The notes under the pieces are model-generated. The model was not told where the DNA came from, made no database searches, and saw nothing but the letters and a program-made list of their open reading frames with translations. Shown one piece after another: positions 25,023 to 37,200 of a DNA stretch of 64,000 bases. The stretch lies in the NCBI GenBank assembly GCA_028622995.1, contig JAJQJQ010000009.1, positions 6,014,001 through 6,078,000 of the forward strand. The letters are read 5' to 3'. The stretch is from Panagrolaimus kolymaensis (lineage: Eukaryota > Nematoda > Chromadorea > Rhabditida > Panagrolaimidae). How positions within the stretch are numbered: the stretch's first letter is position 1; the number at the start of each line of letters is the position of its first letter. The position numbers and the translations under genes were made by a program.

Positions 25023-27073
25023 ATGGGTCAACAGCAATCAGCGTTTGTTGTTGAAATTGCTACACCCAAATATGGAAAATTTCAGGTAAATTTTGTTTTT
25101 TTCTTTATTATTTTTAAAAGACTATTTCTTGGCAATTCTGTCAGCTTTTTGAAATGTTTACTAACGAAACAACAACGACAGCTTAAAAATTTAATTTCCT
25201 AGAAATAAAAAGAGATGCGTCCTTTGCCCCAAAAAAGCAGCAATGCCGAAAACCAACACAAGAAGAAGCCAAATTTTTATGATATCTGTTTTCACTCATT
25301 TTAATTTCCTGTGTTTCTTATTTCTTCTTTTGGATAGCCGAAAAACAAAAAACCTTCTTCTTTTTCGTTTTTCTATTTCTTTCGCTAGCTTCAAGTTTTA
25401 TTGACGATCAGTATCTTTCTTTTTTTAATTTATTTTTTTCGATTTTGCATAAAAAAATTTTATTACTTTTTTTTTCATTTGCTTTTCCCAAATGAATTGG
25501 ATTTTATTTTTTTGGATGAACAAAACGAGCTAACATAAAAAGTATTGGTGTAGTATTCTATCTCACTATTTTTTTGGGGAAAATTAATTAAATATATAGA
25601 TAATCTAAAGAATCTACAACACTCAAAAGCATGCAAAATCCAAATTAAATAGTTATCTCTTCTTTTTTTAGAGTTTGCCACAAAAAGATCCAGATGATGA
25701 AGCATCCCAACAATGGAGAATTACTGTAAATCCAGCATCTGAGTTTGCAGCAACCGAGCAACTTAAAGCCCTTATAAATCGATTATATCATGTTCAAAAG
25801 TTATTAACTCCGCCAGATGTACGACAAATTGCTACAGCTTTAAATTATCTTGAGATTATTCAAGATCTTTTACTTCCTTTATTAACTGTCATTTCAAATT
25901 CCACTGCTTTTGCTGCTAACCAGGTTTGGCATATTTTTTTAATATTCTTTTTTTACATAAAAATGCTATTCTATTCTATTGATTTGGATTTTCTCGAACA
26001 AAAAAAACTTTTTTATGTTCTTTCTTTTTATTTTCATTTTTCCTTTTCTTTTTTGGTTCGTTCGAAACAATAATATTTATGGAAGAAAAATGAATGTTTG
26101 TGGTGAAAATGAAAAAAAGACTAGCACCCTGAAGAGCCATTTTTGATGTCCATTAGGTCGTCGTCACTCATTTTTTGTGTTGCTGTTCCGCACCAATGAA
26201 AATGAAAAGACACAAAAAAAGTTAAAAGCAACAAAGAAAAAACAGAATAAAAAATAATAAAAATTACATAAAATAATTTTTTGCAGATATTATTAAGAGA
26301 TTTTGGTGTGGTTGCAAGAATAGTAGAACTTTTTTGTGATAAAGATCAAGATTGGCCTAAATCATGTCGAATAATGTTACTTCAATGCATAGCAAATATG
26401 GCAGTGGATGTAGCTAATGAGCCATTACTAAAACGAGCCATTCCAGCAATTATTAGACGAATGGATTCAAGCGTGGATTTGGAGTGTACTGTGTCTTTAC
26501 AAGCTTTAACTAATTTGTCTCTGAATATTACGCCTTCCCAAATACCAGTATTTTTACCAGCGATACCATATTGCTTAATTAAATTGTGGGTTAAAGGAGA
26601 AACAAATTTGCATTCGCTGAGGTTGCTGGTTAATTTGAGTTGTTGTCCTGATCTCGTGCCGCATATTCTCGCATCTAAGGTAATAATCACATTTTTAATC
26701 CATTTTAAGCCATAATTTAATTTACTTTTAGACAGTTACTGGTTTATTATCCATTCTTGACACAGATAAAGATGATGTCCTCCTTCGAGCTGTTACATGG
26801 CTTTTATGTATGAGTTGCGCGGTGGAAGCTCTCAATATTGATTACACCCAAATCGCTCCATTAAATCAAGACCCATTTGGCAATGCCAATTATACCCTTT
26901 ATCATGCATTGTATGGAATGAAAAATAAACCAGAATTGGAGCAAAAAATTCGAGAACTATGTGAATCAAAAAATATTGAAATTTCAAATAAAAGCAAACG
27001 ATTGATAGATATTTTACGTCAAATAGCTCCTATGAGAACTTCAAGCGCAAGTTTGAATCGAATCTTAAATTAA
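25023..27073 (+). CDS. Armadillo-repeat protein with predicted N-myristoylation
   Basis: Four exons (25023-25085, 25672-25923, 26287-26679, 26732-27073) give 349 residues. The N-terminus MGQQQSAF fits an N-myristoylation signal (Gly2, Ser6), suggesting attachment to a membrane. Residues about 60-280 are alpha-helical repeats with armadillo features: LLLPLLTVISNSTAFAANQI, IMLLQCIANMAVDVANEPLL, VSLQALTNLSLNITPSQIP, SLRLLVNLSCCPDLVPHILA. The middle and late repeats look most like ARMC10/ARMCX-type domains, but that link is tentative. The C-terminus (QKIRELCESKNIEISNKSKR) is charged. No kinase, F-box or other catalytic domain is seen. The first two introns (586 and 363 bases) are long for this genome. 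It may be the first gene of a series with ICAP-1 and LACTB downstream. Confidence 0.78.
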
Positions 27074-27434
27074 TCTCGATCATTCATGAACCTGAATCTC
27101 TTTTTTTAATATGTATATTGTATGTTTCACTTAAAAAAATATTTGGCAGATTTCTTTTGATATTTGAAAAACCGGTAAAAAGTAATAATAATAAAAATAG
27201 TTTCATTTTTTTTTGTAATAAATATTTTTTCTTGAAAAAATATAATATTTTTACATTTTTATTTATTTATTTAAAAAGTCAACAACTTATAAAACTTGGA
27301 GAGAAAAAACATAAGCAATTTTCTCACCGCTATCGATTCTTCTTCCTTTTTTGGTAAATAAAGAAAACTAAGAATAACGTTGCAAAAAAAAGGTGCGCCA
27401 GTGGCCGTGAGAAATTTAGAAAATCAACTTGAAA
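27074..27434 (+). other. Spacer between the ARM and ICAP-1 genes
   Basis: 361 bases of AT-rich sequence. AAATTTAG at 27412-27419 lies 15 bases before the ICAP-1 ATG and could serve as a trans-splice acceptor. Confidence 0.4.
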
Positions 27435-27942
27435 ATGGCACATTTAACAAATTTCGATGGCGTTTATCAACTTTATTACTTGGGTTTATTAGAAATTCCA
27501 CCAATTTTACCACCAAACAATGATGGACACTCTCGAACTATTGAAGAAAGGATTATCGATCACGTTGAAACTGCTCAACTTGCAGGTTTCTTTTAAAACT
27601 TCTTTAAAACACGTTTTTTTACAATTTTTTTAAGGAACTTTAAATAAAAATTCCAAAAATGTGCCACTCGTCGCAGTTCATGTTTCCAAAAATGGTATAA
27701 AGCTTATTCAAACAAACAATCAAAAAGTTTTAGAACGAATGGCATTGCATACAATTATTGAAGTCATATCATATGATGATGGATTTGGTAATTATAATGT
27801 TGTGATGTTGGTTCAACCTTCGCGAAATACCCAACAATGTTGTTTGCTTCAATCAATAATTGGCGAAGAAGCCGATGACCTTTGCAAGCAAATTCGTCAT
27901 GCGTTCACTTTTGTTGAAAGGCAAACTTTGAATAATAATTAA
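27435..27942 (+). CDS. icap-1: ICAP-1 / ITGB1BP1-like PTB-domain protein
   Basis: Two exons (27435-27585, 27635-27942) encode 152 residues, almost entirely a phosphotyrosine-binding fold. The order of motifs follows ICAP-1: YQLYYLGLLEIP (first strand, as in RIKYVGAIE), EERIIDHVETAQLAG (helix 1), VAVHVSKNGIKLIQTNNQKV, MALHTIIEVISYDDGFGNYN (LHxIIxxxYDDG is very characteristic), and a C-terminal helix EEADDLCKQIRHAFTFVER. In animals ICAP-1 binds the integrin beta-1 tail and KRIT1. The Ser/Thr-rich N-terminal extension of the vertebrate protein is absent. The LACTB gene starts only 138 bases after this stop codon. Confidence 0.85.
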
Positions 27943-28077
27943 ACTTCTTTTTTTATATAAATCTTTTTATATATCTTTTTTGTTGCTATCGATGTATTTA
28001 TTTATGTTCGCGAATTTTAACCAAATATTTTCTTGCCAGTTTTTTTAAATACACATACTTTTATTTTAATTTTTTTA

Positions 28078-28079
28078 AG
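28078..28079 (+). promoter_or_regulatory. Probable trans-splice acceptor of LACTB
   Basis: TTTTTTTAAG ends one base before the LACTB ATG and 137 bases after the ICAP-1 stop. This spacing is typical of an internal trans-splice site in a nematode operon. No coding exon for LACTB was found upstream. Confidence 0.55.
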
Positions 28080-28080
28080 G

Positions 28081-29496
28081 ATGAGCCACCATTGGCAAAA
28101 GATCTATGCCATGGCTGCTGTGGCTCCTTCAGCCGCATATATATGTTTTAATAATAATGAAAATGATGATAAACGGGTTAATTCTTTTTCGTCTTTTCAT
28201 TGCAAAAAGCAACTTGCCAAACAAGCCATTCATCGATATATGCAAATTAATGGAGTTCCTGGTGTTTCGGTTGGTGTAACAGTTGATGGAAAATCCATTT
28301 GGAAAACGGGTGTGGGTTTCGCGGACATTGAACAAAGTGTTAAATGTAATGGAAGAACTGTAATGAGAATTGCAAGCATAAGTAAATCCATCACAGCTGT
28401 AATGGCAGCTAAATTGGTGGAAGAAGGAAAATTTGATGTGGATTCTCCAATTCAAAAATATTTAGAACATTTTCCAAAAAAATCGTTTGAGGGAAAGCCT
28501 GTGGAAATTACGGCTCGACAACTTTTGTCTCATACAAGTGGGATTCGGCATTACAAAATAGTAAATAAAATTATTTTATTGGATAATTTTCTTATGAAAC
28601 TTTTTACAGGCAAATACTTTATCTGGAGATAAACTCGATGTTCAAAACAATGAGAAAAAAGACGAAAAAGATGCAGATCAAGAATTTTATTTAAATAAAG
28701 AATATAAAAATGTTATGGATTCTTTAAATATTTTTCAAGATGATGAACTAGAAGCTAGTCCCGGTTCTAAATTTGTTTACACTACTTTTGGATATTCCCT
28801 TTTATCTTGTGTTATGGAAAAAGCGTCCAGCAGAAATTTTGCTGATCTTTTATATGATTTAACATCCCAATTAGGGATGACCAATACTCGATTGGATCGA
28901 AATTTACCAATTGTTCCTAATCGATCAAGATATTACCGAAATAACAAAAATGGAAAATTAGAAAATGTTCCAGAAGTTAATAATTCTTATAAATGGGCTG
29001 GTGGAGGAATACTGAGTGACGTTGGAGATTTGTTAATTCTTGGAAATTCTCTTTTGTATAGGTAGGAATTGTTAAACTATAGCTACTTTCGTTGCTAAGG
29101 GGTATGTTAATTTTTAGTTACCAAGCTGATGAAAACTCGTATCTTCCTCCATTGCTAAAACGAGAAACAATACAAAAATTATGGCATGGCGAAATCAAAT
29201 CTTCTGAGGATAGCAATCATGAATATTGTTGGGGATGGGCCACGCTTCCCAAAGAAATGCAATACGGTGGTTCATCACCAAATCGAACAGGGTATTATTA
29301 TCATACGGGTGCCGCAGTGGGTGCTTCATCAGTACTTCTTATTCGACAAGCAAGTCAGCTACAACAATGGGATAATGGCAAACCAAATGGAATATGTGTG
29401 GCAATTTTATCCAATAAACAAGATTCGGGAAAAGGATTAACTGATTTAGCTTTAGAACTCAGTGAAATTTTTTCAAAAGAATTCCAAAAACCTTAA
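28081..29496 (+). CDS. LACTB: LACTB-like serine beta-lactamase-fold protease
   Basis: Three exons (28081-28560, 28610-29061, 29118-29496) give 436 residues. LACTB is a penicillin-binding-protein-derived serine protease that forms filaments in the mitochondrial intermembrane space in mammals and affects lipid metabolism. The active-site motifs are all visible: SISK at residues 99-102 (nucleophile Ser99, Lys102) within RIASISKSITAVMAAKLVEE, Tyr217 in FVYTTFGYSLL (the LACTB form of the YxN motif), and HTG at 373-375 in YYYHTGAAVGASSVLL. LSHTSGIRHY is the family loop after the first motif. Residues 172-185 are an acidic/Lys insert where the family is variable. The N-terminus (about 25 residues with MAAVAPSAAYIC) may be a short mitochondrial or membrane signal. 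Poly(A) signal at 29537. Confidence 0.9.
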
Positions 29497-29536
29497 TCAT
29501 TCCAGAACCAATTCTGTAAATTATTCAAACTGCTTA

Positions 29537-29542
29537 AATAAA
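29537..29542 (+). terminator. Poly(A) signal of LACTB
   Basis: AATAAA 41 bases after the stop codon. Confidence 0.55.
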
Positions 29543-30105
29543 TACATACAGCTTCAGTTCGCAATTAATAAACCAAACAATAAACACAAACTTTATTAAA
29601 ATCACCCGAAGTAAAAAAATTAAATATCAAATTATATGAAACTTTTTTTGTCTGAAATTAATAAATAAGAATTTGTAAAAAAAAGACTACATAAATTAAT
29701 AATTAAATAATTAATATAAAAAACTCAGATGATAAGCAACAAATGAAAAGAAGGATAGAGCCACAACCAGGAAGGAAAAGAGGATCACAACCTCAGAAAA
29801 AAGAAAATAAATTATAAAAGATAACGATAAAATAAATAAACGGCAGCAATTATGTAGATATTAATTTTATCCACATTTTTTGACTACTAATACAAAATAA
29901 GTTTTTGGATATTTTAATGGTTTAGTTGATTTTTTTTCTTTGGGATTACGATATGATCTCGTCGTCCGCCATATGTAAATATGTAAACATAATAATATTA
30001 ACAAGAAAATTTTACTCATAACTTTTTTTTGTTGAAGGAATGAAAAAATAAAAAGCCGAGGGAAATAAAAAAAAAATAGAAGATAAATAAGCGAATTAAT
30101 AATAG
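29543..30105. other. Convergent intergenic region
   Basis: AT-rich spacer between LACTB and TRAM1, which converge. Several AATAAA-like words on both strands; nothing coding. Confidence 0.5.
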
Positions 30106-31329
30106 TTACTTTTGTTTCTTTCCTTCACTATCAGATGAATCTCGGCCTGATTTATCCTTTTTGGAAATTGGTTTTGCAGCAGCATTTCGCTTCTTTTCTT
30201 GTGTTTTAAGGGATTTTTCCTTGAGTCGAGCAAATTGGAAGGTGCTAAAGTTCCATAAAGTATAAAATTGCAGTCCAAGAATAACAATCAAAGCATTAAT
30301 TCGAATGACGCTGGTATTAAAGTTTGGTTTTGCTGGATCCATAAAGGGAACTTCAATTCGTCGGAAACCATACCAGAAAGTGAGAACCGAAACTACAACG
30401 CTGATTAGGCGTACAAGGATAAAAACTGCGTTCCATACTTTGAAACTAAAAAGGGAGAATATTAATGGAATAAAAAAATTAATTCGATTCGGAGCATACC
30501 CTTTTAAGAAAGTATTGGATTTGCCAGAGAAATATAAAGCTCGTGAAGTATGGAAGACAAACAATAAAATGCCTTCAAAGAATAAAAGTAAAACTCCACC
30601 TCGAACAAAGCTAAAAAAAAGTTTTAGCTTTATATTTTAAAATGAAAATTTAAGGCTCAAAACATACGCTGAGAAGTATGCTGCAGCGGTTAAAACCAAG
30701 AAAATGGTGCTGTAAATTGCTCGTTGAGGCATATCTTCCTTTCGAACTTTTTGGAAATAAAATTCAGGGAATTGATGAAGCCAATATGAAATGTGAAGGA
30801 TGAAATAGAATTTAGTGCTCATATTCATATATCGATGAACTTCAGGATAGCCAGTCCAAATGGAAGTGAAATCTTTGTGAACTCCAAGTTCATAAAGAAT
30901 ATATGCAGAATGAATCAGAGAATATAAACCAAAGAAAGCAAGTTGTCCACTTTCATTAAATTTAGACATTCGAACTTTGCTTAAATGTAATTTTCGTTGG
31001 GCTTTATCCAAGATATATTCTTGAAGGATGCAATGAGCTGTAATCCAAACGATGGTGTAGAAGAAGATAGCGGGACAATCCCATTTTCCTGCTCGATAAT
31101 ATGTGTGTGGTTCAAAATCTTTTGTTAATTGAACTGTTTCATTATATTGTGGAAGTACAAAGATAGATGAAAATGGAGTGGAAACTTGGAAGAAAAATCC
31201 TAAGGCAATTACCATCAATACACATGACATAATATCGCCATGATTTTGAATAATAAATTCATTTGAGAGAATTGGTGGAGTAGCCTTTTTGCTTCTTGCT
31301 GCTGCAGCACGACGCACTTCAACGCCCAT
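30106..31329 (-). CDS. tram-1: TRAM1, translocating chain-associated ER membrane protein
   Basis: Three exons on the minus strand (31329-30668, 30610-30500, 30445-30106) give 370 residues, against about 374 in human TRAM1. TRAM is a multi-pass ER protein with a TLC domain that helps signal sequences enter the Sec61 channel. Visible features: an N-terminal basic stretch with PPILSNEFIIQNHGDIMSC, a luminal loop with YNETVQLTKDFEPHTYYRAG containing an N-glycosylation site, and GKWDCPAIFFYTIVWITAHC. The TLC core follows: KLHLSKVRMSKFNESGQLAF, SIWTGYPEVH, and LHISYWLHQFPEFYFQKVRK. The C-terminus is basic and Ser-rich with Lys clusters facing the cytosol. The ATG lies one base after a TTTCCAG acceptor (31332-31331), consistent with trans-splicing. 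Confidence 0.93.
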
Positions 31330-32514
31330 TCTGGAAATAATAAACAAAATTAGTTAATGAATGCCACTTTTTTAGACTACAATAAAAAGAAAAAAATCAC
31401 ACGCAAAACGCTTTTTTACTTTGGTTTGTTTATGTGAAAAAGTAAGGTTTAAAAAATTAACAATACAAACTCAAGCTTCAACAATTCAGCCATTTATGGC
31501 AGCAAGTTTTCATTTATTTGACGCAAAGAAGAACGACATGCTATATAATTTCTTAAAACGAAACCGCGTAGTTTGCTGACGGTTTACAACAGCGGGAAAT
31601 TTAAAAATAACATTAATATGGAATATTTAATATTAAAAAACATTTTAAAGTTTTATATGTGTCCAAAATTGGTAGCTCGAAGTTTAAAAAGTTGTGAAAT
31701 GGCAAGGTTTGTAAATAAGTGGTTTCAACTTTTAATATAAAAAAAGAAAAAATTAACCGATTTATTATTTTTGAATGAACAAAATTTAATTGTTTCTTCC
31801 GTATTCGACAAAATTTTTGCACGCCGAAAAGTGAACCTAATTTACGATTTATGAGCACATATTTATTTAATTGCAATCTGTTACCATAAAAATTAATATT
31901 ATAAAAAAGCATCTTCTTTAAAATAATATGTACTTATTAGAGTACAATGAAAACTTTTTAAAGAGCAAATAAATAATTCCATCCATTTGTAGCAACAAAG
32001 AAAATACCCAAGAGACAATACAAAATTTGAATTTTATTCTTTAATTAAATTTGTCAAACATTGATGCCAGGCCACGAGAAAAAGGAAGCAAATATTATAA
32101 ATCGAATAACTTTATAACTACATTTTTTATCTTTCTAGTAACAGTTTATCTTTTCCAATTTAACTATTACAAATTCAAACTAACGAATTTTAATAAAACC
32201 TAAAAAAGTATGTAAAATTTCCTTCCTCCTAATTTTGGTTGTCTTTCCGTAACATCCACTTTTTTTCTTAAGCTGTTGGATATCAATAGATTGCAAATAT
32301 TTTGGCGTGAAAGAAAAAATGGGTGGCATCTTCCGGAGGTAGCCATTTGAAAAAGATACGGACTTTTTAAGGTGTCCCTTCCAAAAAGAATGAAAGGAAT
32401 GAATGAAAAATTTGCATGAAGTAATTTTTATGTAGAAAGAGCATTTTACGAATGAACTTTTTTTTAATTGCATCAAAATGAAGCAGTGATGAGTGATGGT
32501 TTATTTGCAAGAAA
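31330..32514. other. Intergenic region upstream of TRAM1
   Basis: Non-coding AT-rich sequence. A few open frames of 90-100 codons exist on the minus strand but are low in complexity and unsupported. Confidence 0.5.
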
Positions 32515-32675
32515 GAGGACCTTGATCCCTTGGATTTATGGATCCAGATCCAAGTGATTTTAAAGATCCATATCCTGATACATTTAAGATCCAGAACCAT
32601 AAGTTTTCTAAGATCCAAATAGTCCAAAGGAACCGAATAGGACCTTGATCTATAGGATTATCAAGATCCATGCAA
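32515..32675 (+). repeat. GATCC-rich degenerate repeat patch
   Basis: GATCC occurs seven times in about 150 bases, often as AAGATCC, with irregular spacing. A 20-base unit beginning AGGACCTTGATC and ending GGAT appears at both edges (near 32517 and 32639). This looks like the decayed remains of a tandem repeat. Confidence 0.55.
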
Positions 32676-32744
32676 TATTTAGGGTTTTAGTGTGAAAGCT
32701 CTTTTAAGAATGAACTGCAGAAAACACTGAAGCCGCAATTGCCA

Positions 32745-32778
32745 AGGCGGTGGCGTGCCGAAGGCACGCCGTCCGCCT
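32745..32778. repeat. GC-rich palindrome (potential hairpin)
   Basis: Two nested inverted repeats in otherwise AT-rich DNA: outer arms AGGCGG and CCGCCT, inner arms GGCGTGCC and GGCACGCC, three-base loop GAA, with single T and GT bulges. The 14 base pairs of stem are perfect. It does not lie near a gene end. Confidence 0.8.
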
Positions 32779-34285
32779 AGTAGTATAATAATCAAAAGAA
32801 TTTGATCGAACCATATTTTTTCTCTCGTCGTTTAAGATCTATTTTAATTAATTTTCAGATACGTCGGATTTTATATCATCCTTCTGAAAAAAAAAAAGCA
32901 TCATTCCCTCAGCAATACATTTGTATTAAAAAATGAGAGTTTATAAATTATAATTAATGTTTTGTTTTAAAAAACTTCGTCTTTGAATAAATTTTATTTA
33001 ATTACTGAAATTTTATGGTGAAAGTTTTATTTTTAGTCCATAAAATTTATGAATTTCTTTAATTTCATGAATTTCGTTATTTCTACGAAATTAACAAAAT
33101 GGCTTCATTGAGATATTTAGAAAACTAATTTGTTCATTTTCTATTTTTACTTTAAAAAAGTTATGATTTTTCCCTGATTTGTGTAAATTTTTTTAAATAT
33201 TTTACTTCTTTTTTTATAAAACAACAATAAAAATTTTTATATTACTATTTTCTTTTATCTTTTTTACACATCTGCTAATACTATTTAATGTTTTCGAGTA
33301 ACAATAATAGTAAACAATAACTTTGTTATCTTTACTATAGTAAAGAAATGTCATCTAAGAAAGATGACTAACGTCAGTCATATCTATGGAAAAAGCAACG
33401 CATCGGAAGGGCATTTATAAATAGATTTGCACTGATGAATAGCAACAAAGCTATGTCCACAAGAAAGAAAATAAAATAAAATGCTTTACAAGAGTGAAAG
33501 TCAAATGCTAAATATTTTTTATCTTAAGTTTTTTTTGGCTCGAAAATACATATCTCGCCTTAGGATTAAAAAAAAGCAAGAAGAGAAAGTCCGTCAAGTG
33601 GCCATCCAAGAAAAAAAATAAAATCTTTCTTGGTTTTGGTTAAACAACGTAAACGACCAGACAGAGGCGATTTTTTTGTTCAAAAAAGTAACACATTTAA
33701 AAAAGTTAAAGCTGGGCGATTGCGTGCTGCGTCTTTAAGCAATCTCATCATCTGGATGAACTTTTTTACGGATCATCATCAGTCAATGATGAGGGACAAA
33801 AGCAGCCGGTAGCTACCAACCAACATTTTATCCATCCATATATATTTATTGCAGCGGGTGTTATTCGATTCAACTATTAACTAGTATTGCTTCTGCCAAA
33901 GAAAGAAGGAAGAAGATAAGGAAGGTGTTCTCATATTCTCGTATAACGCGTGTATTTATGTCCTCTAAAAACAAAGAAGAAAAAATGAAAAGATAAATGA
34001 CTCTGAGTGAAAAACGAAACGATTAGGTTCGAGATTGCTTACAGCAGTCAGTCGCCGCTGCCGGTGTGCGGCGACGAAGGATATATTGCAATTTGCAACC
34101 GATTGGCTCGCCATCGGCATTATTTTTTGAAAAACAGCCGCTAAAATAAAATTGCGGCCGTTCAAGTTTTAAAACCCAGCTGCGTAATCTCTCATTTTAT
34201 TTTCATTTTTTATTCAATCGTTAACTTTTTTGCCCGTGAATGAAAAAAGTAAAAAATTATTGTTATTTTGGTAAATAAATGCCAA
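32779..34285. other. Intergenic region upstream of the sorbin gene
   Basis: Non-coding and AT-rich. A somewhat GC-richer stretch at 34040-34160 (AGTCAGTCGCCGCTGCCGG) lies 130-240 bases before the sorbin ATG and may be promoter sequence. Nothing coding seen. Confidence 0.45.
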
Positions 34286-37200
34286 ATGAATACTGTCAGT
34301 CTAAGCCTTGTTGGTGGACCTCCATGGGGTTTTCGAATTTCACAAGAAGATGGAGAACCACCCATGGTTAGTCAGGTAAGAGCAATAATGTTTCGTCAAA
34401 TAAATTTGATAACAGAATTTTAGGTTTTACCTGAAGGTCGAGCTTACAAAGAAGGAATGAGACCCGGTGATTACATCGATGGAGTTAATGGTGAAGATTG
34501 TGCGTTTGCTGATCAAGTTCACACTAAAATGCGAACCACCAGAGGTGTACTTCGACTTCGACTTAAAAGGTAAAAAAAATTATTTCCCATTTTTAAAAGC
34601 TTTTACTTTTCCTTAAAAATGGCAACTTGTTATTTTTTTTAAATTGTCATAATTAATTGACAGAATTGAAAGATTAAAATATCGCCTTTTTATTTCTCGT
34701 TTTAACATTTTTCTTGATTAAAAATGGTTTCAAAAAAACAGCAAAAAATTTTTAAGATCAAAATTGTTCAAGCATATAAATTTTTTTATTGTTTATGACA
34801 TTTCATTTTGCTTAAAAAATGCAAAAAAACGGTTTTGCAAAAATAGTATTTCCTTGTCTTAGATAAAGATTTCCTGATATTTTAGGCTAACAAATAACGA
34901 CAACAATCGATTGAACATTAATAAATTTCAACCATTACCTAAACTCAAAGTAACCGTGGATGAAGGTTGCTCAACTCCAGATTCATCAGCTCCACCAACG
35001 CCATCATCGAGCGCTTCAACGAATAGAAACCTGAATGCAGCCTCAAAACCTCCATTATCATTTTACAATGGCGGAATGAGAGGTTCAGCTCAAGAGAAAA
35101 AGAGATTCTTTGAACAAGCTATAGCTCGACAAATTCAACCTTCACTTCAACCAATAAAGCATGACCCTGTGAAAAAATATTATGCATCTAGTGGACCACC
35201 AAGTGAAAGTGGAACAGATATTTCAGGATATGATTCAGTTTCAGGAGATTTCTTTTTTTCTCAAACTACCAACAATGATGATCGACAAACTCCAATTAGG
35301 TATTTTTTAAATCCCATTTTTTTTATTTTTTTGTTGCTATTTTTAGTATCAATGGAATTGCTTATGATCCTTGGTATAATAATCCTCCAATGGATCCTCC
35401 TCGAAATGATACTAAAACTCCCGTTTCATTTATCGATAATCAAAGTAAAAACAAACAACTTTTTATACGTTTTTTAAAAATCATTTGTTCCTAAACTTTT
35501 TTCTTTTTAGGTGATTTTGGGCACCACCTTTCATCATCGCGTGCAAACTCTGCCACACCAAGAGCTATTGAAATAATAGATGGGGAAGATAACAACAGCA
35601 GTGGAGGAGAGCAACAGCAGCATAACCAACAACAACAGCAACAGCAATCATCCTCATCTACCTTAACTAAGCCGCTTTGGGAAAGCCCGACAGACGAAAA
35701 TAATGCAATCGTCGTTGCTGCTGATAGAAATACTGCATCAATTTATAATGAGAACGGCTATTTCTATTCCACCAACAACAGCAACCAGGTATTTTTGATT
35801 AATGTTTATTTTTATTTACTCAATTTAAACGACTACCATGAAGAAAACCCGAAAATTAAAAGCTAAAGTAACAGCTTTTTTATGGTTTTATCTTTATTTT
35901 ATTTGTTTCTTCGTTCTTTTAAAGTTTTTTTCTCATGAATTTTTATTTTTAAACCTCAGTTATTTATTTTTGTAGAATATGCATGATAACTCAACTGATT
36001 CTGGTTTGGCTTCATCAACTTCATTATCAACTCCACCAGCTCCTCCGCCACCACCAGCCTCTTCTCAACAACCCGCCAAAAAATGGCAAGTTCACGCGGA
36101 TGAAAGTCCATTAAAACCAGCACAAACAATTAAATCCTCAATTAGTACGGGGAAAGCTTCGGGTGAAGTTGAAGTTCCTCGCCCCCAAAGTGTTGCAGAA
36201 CTTCGTGCACAAATTGCAACAAAATTAGAAGTGAGAAATCCATCTGGACAAAAGACTAGTCCTTTGACCGCTGCCGAAGTGACCGCAACAAAAACAACAC
36301 CCGCTATTGTTCATCAACCTGCGCAAGCTCATCATGGAAAATTAACTCCATCTCTTTCTCTTCTTTCATTAGATCGAATTCAACATGGCCTTGATTTAAT
36401 GGATAGCAGCGGTGGGTCAGCAAATGCATCACCCATGGCTTCGACGAGTAATCGACAATTTTATACTGAATACAACCATAGTCCATCCACTTCCGTTCCA
36501 CCTTTTATGGGTGCGTTTTTATTACCTCCGTTTTTTGTTTCATAAATTAATTTTTGTTGTTGTTACAGGATATGATAGAAGTCATAGCCCCAATTCATCG
36601 GTGAACGATACAGCCTCTGATTATAGTGGCGGTGGAGGACAATATTCTAATAATTCAACATTGCGACGACAACATTCACAACTTCTGACTCAGCCAGAAG
36701 TACAGCATGCTGTCTTGCTTCACCCTGGTTACAGCCCTTCTTCTACAGACAATAGAAATCGAAATAACGGTGGTCTTCAATCATCAGTTAGTATGCAGGA
36801 TATTCCACGACGTCATAATTCGCATATTTATAATCGGCATAGTGACAATAATTATTCTTTTCTCTCAAATAATGGACAAGCTGCCTTTGATAATAAAAAG
36901 TTTGTTTTTCTTTGAAAAATATTGTCAAAAAATGAAAATTTTTAGTAACAGACATATGGAAACAACACAACCAAAATACGCAAGACCTGTATCCGCTTTC
37001 GGTCTTTTTAGTGAACCCACCCAATCCCATCGAGATAAAAGTGATACACCTACTTTGATAGGAGAAATGCCATCGCAATCGTCAAAATTGCAATTTAATA
37101 ATGGCACCACTCCTTTATTTTCGCCACAATTACAAAATGAAAATAGTCAAGCTCAAGGTCCTTTTACAAACTCATGGTCAACAACGATGCCTTCAGAAAA

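Noticed and set aside
33630..34165. Short open frames on both strands before the sorbin gene
   Set aside because: They do not connect in phase with the PDZ exon and have no domain content.
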